Positions 5,160 through 7,028 of a stretch of 7,028 bases of DNA are shown here, in pieces. The first letter of the stretch is position 1. Every line of letters begins with the position of its first letter. The stretch covers positions 1-7,028 of the forward strand of contig CAUWCT010000096.1 in NCBI GenBank assembly GCA_963557065.1. Direction: 5' to 3'. The translations under genes and the position numbers were made by a program. The stretch is from UMGS1370 sp963557065. GTDB taxonomy: Bacteria; Bacillota; Clostridia; Lachnospirales; Lachnospiraceae. The notes below the pieces were generated by a model, which worked only from the letters and a program-made list of their open reading frames with translations, did not search any database and had not been told where the DNA came from.

Positions 5160-5936
5160 TTACTGTTGTTTTTGAATCCGGTACAGCTGCAAGCCGTTTT
5201 CAAAGGTGATTTCTTCAACTTCCTCTCTGGAGACTCCTTTTATCCCGGCCAATTCCTCTGCTACATAGGGCAGATTTAATGAGGAATTGCGTTTTCCCCG
5301 ATTAGGCACAGGCGCCATATACGGGCAGTCTGTTTCCAGTACAATCCGGTCAAGAGGCGCATACTCTGCCACTTCTTTTAATTTTTTCGCATTTTTAAAC
5401 GTCAGCACACCGCCGATTCCCAGGTAAAATCCCAGATTTAAAAACTCTCTGGCCATGTCAATTCCATAGGAAAAGCAGTGAATAACACCGCCTATCTCCT
5501 CTGTATGCAGATTCTTCATCATATCCAGAGTATCCTTAGCAGCATCCCGGCTGTGAATAATCACAGGCAGTTTCTCTTCTCTTGCCAATTCTATCTGCCG
5601 CTCAAACCATCGTTTCTGAATATTTCGTTCCGGTTCATCCCAATAATAATCCAGGCCAATTTCTCCTACTGCCACTACCTTACTATGCCCGGTCTGAGTC
5701 TTCAGCCATGCAAAATTTTCCTCATTTAATTCGCCTGTATCGCTGGGATGCACTCCTGCAGATGCATAGATATAACGGTATTGTTCTGCAAGCCGAATCG
5801 AATCAGATGTAGATTTCAGGCTGGCTCCTACATTCACTGCCAGGGCGATTCCGTTATGGGGAAGACTTTCAATTAGTACCTGTCTGTCTTCATCAAATGC
5901 CTCATCATTGTAATGGGCATGGGTATCAAATATCAT
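5160..5936 (-). CDS. tatD: TatD-family metal-dependent hydrolase (DNase)
   Basis: TIM-barrel metallohydrolase of the TatD/YcfH family; characterised members are Mg-dependent 3'-5' exonucleases on DNA and RNA, and the physiological substrate here is unknown. The 258-residue length is typical. Metal ligands are all present: His6 and His8 in FDTHAHYN, Glu92 in GEIGLDYYWD, His128 in VIIHSRDA, His153 in IHCFSYG and Asp203 in ETDCPYMAP. RGKRNSS at 213-219 is the usual C-terminal signature. The AGGAG site (5952-5948) is eleven bases before the ATG, a rather long spacing. It follows the TraX-like gene by 18 bases and precedes rsmA by 15. Pairing of tatD with rsmA is widespread in Firmicutes and probably reflects shared RNA or housekeeping control rather than a shared reaction (inference). 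Confidence 0.95.
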   Translation of the reverse strand: MIFDTHAHYNDEAFDEDRQVLIESLPHNGIALAVNVGASLKSTSDSIRLAEQYRYIYASAGVHPSDTGELNEENFAWLKTQTGHSKVVAVGEIGLDYYWDEPERNIQKRWFERQIELAREEKLPVIIHSRDAAKDTLDMMKNLHTEEIGGVIHCFSYGIDMAREFLNLGFYLGIGGVLTFKNAKKLKEVAEYAPLDRIVLETDCPYMAPVPNRGKRNSSLNLPYVAEELAGIKGVSREEVEEITFENGLQLYRIQKQQ

Positions 5937-5954
5937 GTTGTTAAAAACTCCTAT

Positions 5955-6779
5955 TTATTGTATTGCCTGTAAAATCAGACCGCTAAACCACTCTCCGGAA
6001 AGCAGCGCTCTGCGAATCAGGTAAAGCACCAGAAACTGTGCCGGAAAAAAGGCATAAAAGAAATATTTTAAATTCCAGTAACCACGTTTCCCATTATACA
6101 GCATGACCGGAATATATGCCAGCACCGCTGACCCGAAAAAGCGGATGCTTTCTGTCAGGGATAAAATGGCGCCAATTATTATCTGGAACACAGGTTCATT
6201 AGAAAACCAGTAAAATACTGCTGGAAGAATAATGCCAATCACACAGTAATCGCTGTGGATCAGCCAGCTTATCCCGCTCCCTGCCGCAACACAAACAAGC
6301 TGCATGGCCGGCTTTCTGCGGAAACGGCGCATCCCCATCAGCACCAGAAGAGCAATCACCAGTGTAAATACTGCATTCTGATATCCCAGGTAAAACCAGG
6401 AATCATAAACTGCCAAATCAAAAAATACTTCGGAAACCACTGCGCAGATGCTTAAACGAAGCAAGTAACGTTTTCGGTTTCTGGTATGAAAAAAGCCTTC
6501 TGTCAGGAGAAAGCAGATAATCGGAAAAGCAATTCTTCCGGCTCCTCTTAAAACTCTGTCTGCAAGCAGAAATCTTGCCCCCATCTCTGAATCAAAAAAG
6601 AGTTTGATCGTATCCGGATCTCCATTACATACTGCAAGAATCCCCTGCTCCATAACAGCTACTGCAAAATGATCCATTACCATTGCAATCACTGCAATCA
6701 TCTTTAAGAAATTGCCGGTCCAGATTCCAGGCCCCCGCCTTTTACCGCGGCGTCTGTAATAGTTTCCTCTTCTTCTCAT
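5955..6779 (-). CDS. TraX-like integral membrane protein
   Basis: Polytopic membrane protein resembling the TraX family, named after the F-plasmid pilin N-acetylase but mostly chromosomal and uncharacterised in Firmicutes. I choose the ATG at 6779 (274 residues) because AAGGTGG stands about ten bases upstream; a longer reading from a TTG at 6872 would begin inside the likely promoter. Residues 2-16 hold nine Arg/Lys, an unusually basic cytoplasmic tail. About nine hydrophobic segments follow, near 24-40, 81-100, 107-124, 135-150, 161-174, 178-192, 198-212, 216-228 and 239-255. Family-like stretches are LKMIAVIAMVMDH, GRIAFPIICFLLTEGFFHTR, and YNGKRG followed by KYFFYAFFPAQ. It is first in an operon with tatD and rsmA. 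An acyltransferase role is possible by family but not shown by sequence. Confidence 0.85.
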   Translation of the reverse strand: MRRRGNYYRRRGKRRGPGIWTGNFLKMIAVIAMVMDHFAVAVMEQGILAVCNGDPDTIKLFFDSEMGARFLLADRVLRGAGRIAFPIICFLLTEGFFHTRNRKRYLLRLSICAVVSEVFFDLAVYDSWFYLGYQNAVFTLVIALLVLMGMRRFRRKPAMQLVCVAAGSGISWLIHSDYCVIGIILPAVFYWFSNEPVFQIIIGAILSLTESIRFFGSAVLAYIPVMLYNGKRGYWNLKYFFYAFFPAQFLVLYLIRRALLSGEWFSGLILQAIQ

Positions 6780-6843
6780 CTGTAAAAATCCACCTTTCTG
6801 GAAAAAATGCGCTTTTTTCAGTTGGTATCTATTTCCATCCACT

Positions 6844-6872
6844 ACTATACTCCAGAATGGAAAAAAATGCAA
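6844..6872 (-). promoter_or_regulatory. Candidate promoter of the TraX-like-tatD-rsmA operon
   Basis: On the minus strand TTGCAT (6872-6867, 3 of 6), a 17-base spacer and TATAGT (6849-6844, 5 of 6). The predicted start near 6837 gives a leader of about 58 bases to the ATG at 6779. The leader includes an A6/T6 inverted repeat, CTG-A6-GCGCA-T6-CCAG with one bulge (6822-6799), ending just before the ribosome binding site. Confidence 0.45.
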
Positions 6873-7028
6873 GTTTTCCCCACTACGGTCTATTTTACAG
6901 CGATATTTTGTGAATCATTCTCCACATTTCATAAAATTTCGTGAGTTTTCTGGTTTTTCATGTTTTTCAGAAATTTTTGTAACAGTTCAGCCATCAATGT
7001 CATTTAGTTAATTTTAGCAAAAACAAAA
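6873..7028. other. AT-rich right edge without a supported gene
   Basis: No open frame with a convincing start and family features occurs here on either strand, and I see no tRNA, terminator or mobile-element end. On the minus strand GTAGTGG occurs at 6886-6880 and again at 6845-6839, 41 bases apart, and an imperfect inverted repeat TGTGAATC...CTCCACA lies at 6909-6926. These are short and could be chance or operator-like sites. Confidence 0.5.

Noticed and set aside
6799..6822. A6/T6 hairpin in the TraX-like leader as an attenuator
   Set aside because: The stem is almost all A-U, has a bulge, and is not followed by a separate U-tract, so termination is unlikely; it does not cover the ribosome binding site.
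6837..6925. MraZ-type GTGG boxes upstream of the TraX-like gene
   Set aside because: Three GTGG-starting hexamers are present on the minus strand (6925, 6883, 6842), but they are about 41 bases apart rather than the ten-base spacing of MraZ sites, and no mraZ or division gene follows.
6909..6926. CRP-like operator TGTGA...CACA
   Set aside because: The arms are imperfect and the spacing is 8 rather than 6 bases. One weak half-match in AT-rich DNA is not enough.

Overview
The window looks like chromosomal DNA from an anaerobic, low-to-mid GC Firmicute, most likely class Clostridia and family Lachnospiraceae. The evidence is strong AGGAGG-type ribosome binding sites, consensus sigma-A promoters, a large (Bacillus-type) SRP RNA just downstream of tadA, a glycyl-radical-type radical SAM activase gene, and a protein of unknown function whose ends look like lineage-restricted Lachnospiraceae proteins. 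The family assignment is inference from gene content. No phage, insertion sequence, CRISPR array or complete mobile element is visible.

Left block (1-1371, minus strand): tadA (tRNA adenosine deaminase) overlaps by 4 bases with a lone cellobiose/lactose-type PTS IIB gene. The IIB gene is followed by the SRP RNA gene ffs. The perfect -35 hexamer of the ffs promoter includes the IIB stop codon. Past ffs lie an intrinsic terminator and a TATAAT promoter pointing out of the left edge. In related genomes dnaX often follows ffs, but that gene is outside the window.

Centre (1381-4271): a NrdG2-like radical SAM activase (+) converges on a 431-residue gene of unknown function (-). Their stop codons overlap, and the activase terminator lies inside the 3' coding end of the opposing gene. 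That unknown protein has two globular ends joined by an acidic linker carrying six 12-residue repeats, three of them identical at DNA level. It diverges from nagB (glucosamine-6-phosphate deaminase, +), which has its own promoter and terminator.

Right block (4275-6872, minus strand): a compact operon runs TraX-like membrane protein, tatD, rsmA/ksgA, with 15-18 base gaps. The last ~180 bases (6850-7028) hold the operon promoter and AT-rich DNA with no gene I can support.

Most of the window is housekeeping: tRNA wobble editing, protein targeting RNA, rRNA dimethylation and amino-sugar catabolism. The points worth a second look are the orphan PTS IIB coupled to tadA, the repeat-bearing unknown protein, the terminator nested in a convergent gene, and the TraX-like leader gene of the tatD-rsmA operon. 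I found no convincing evidence for a wholly new multi-gene system.
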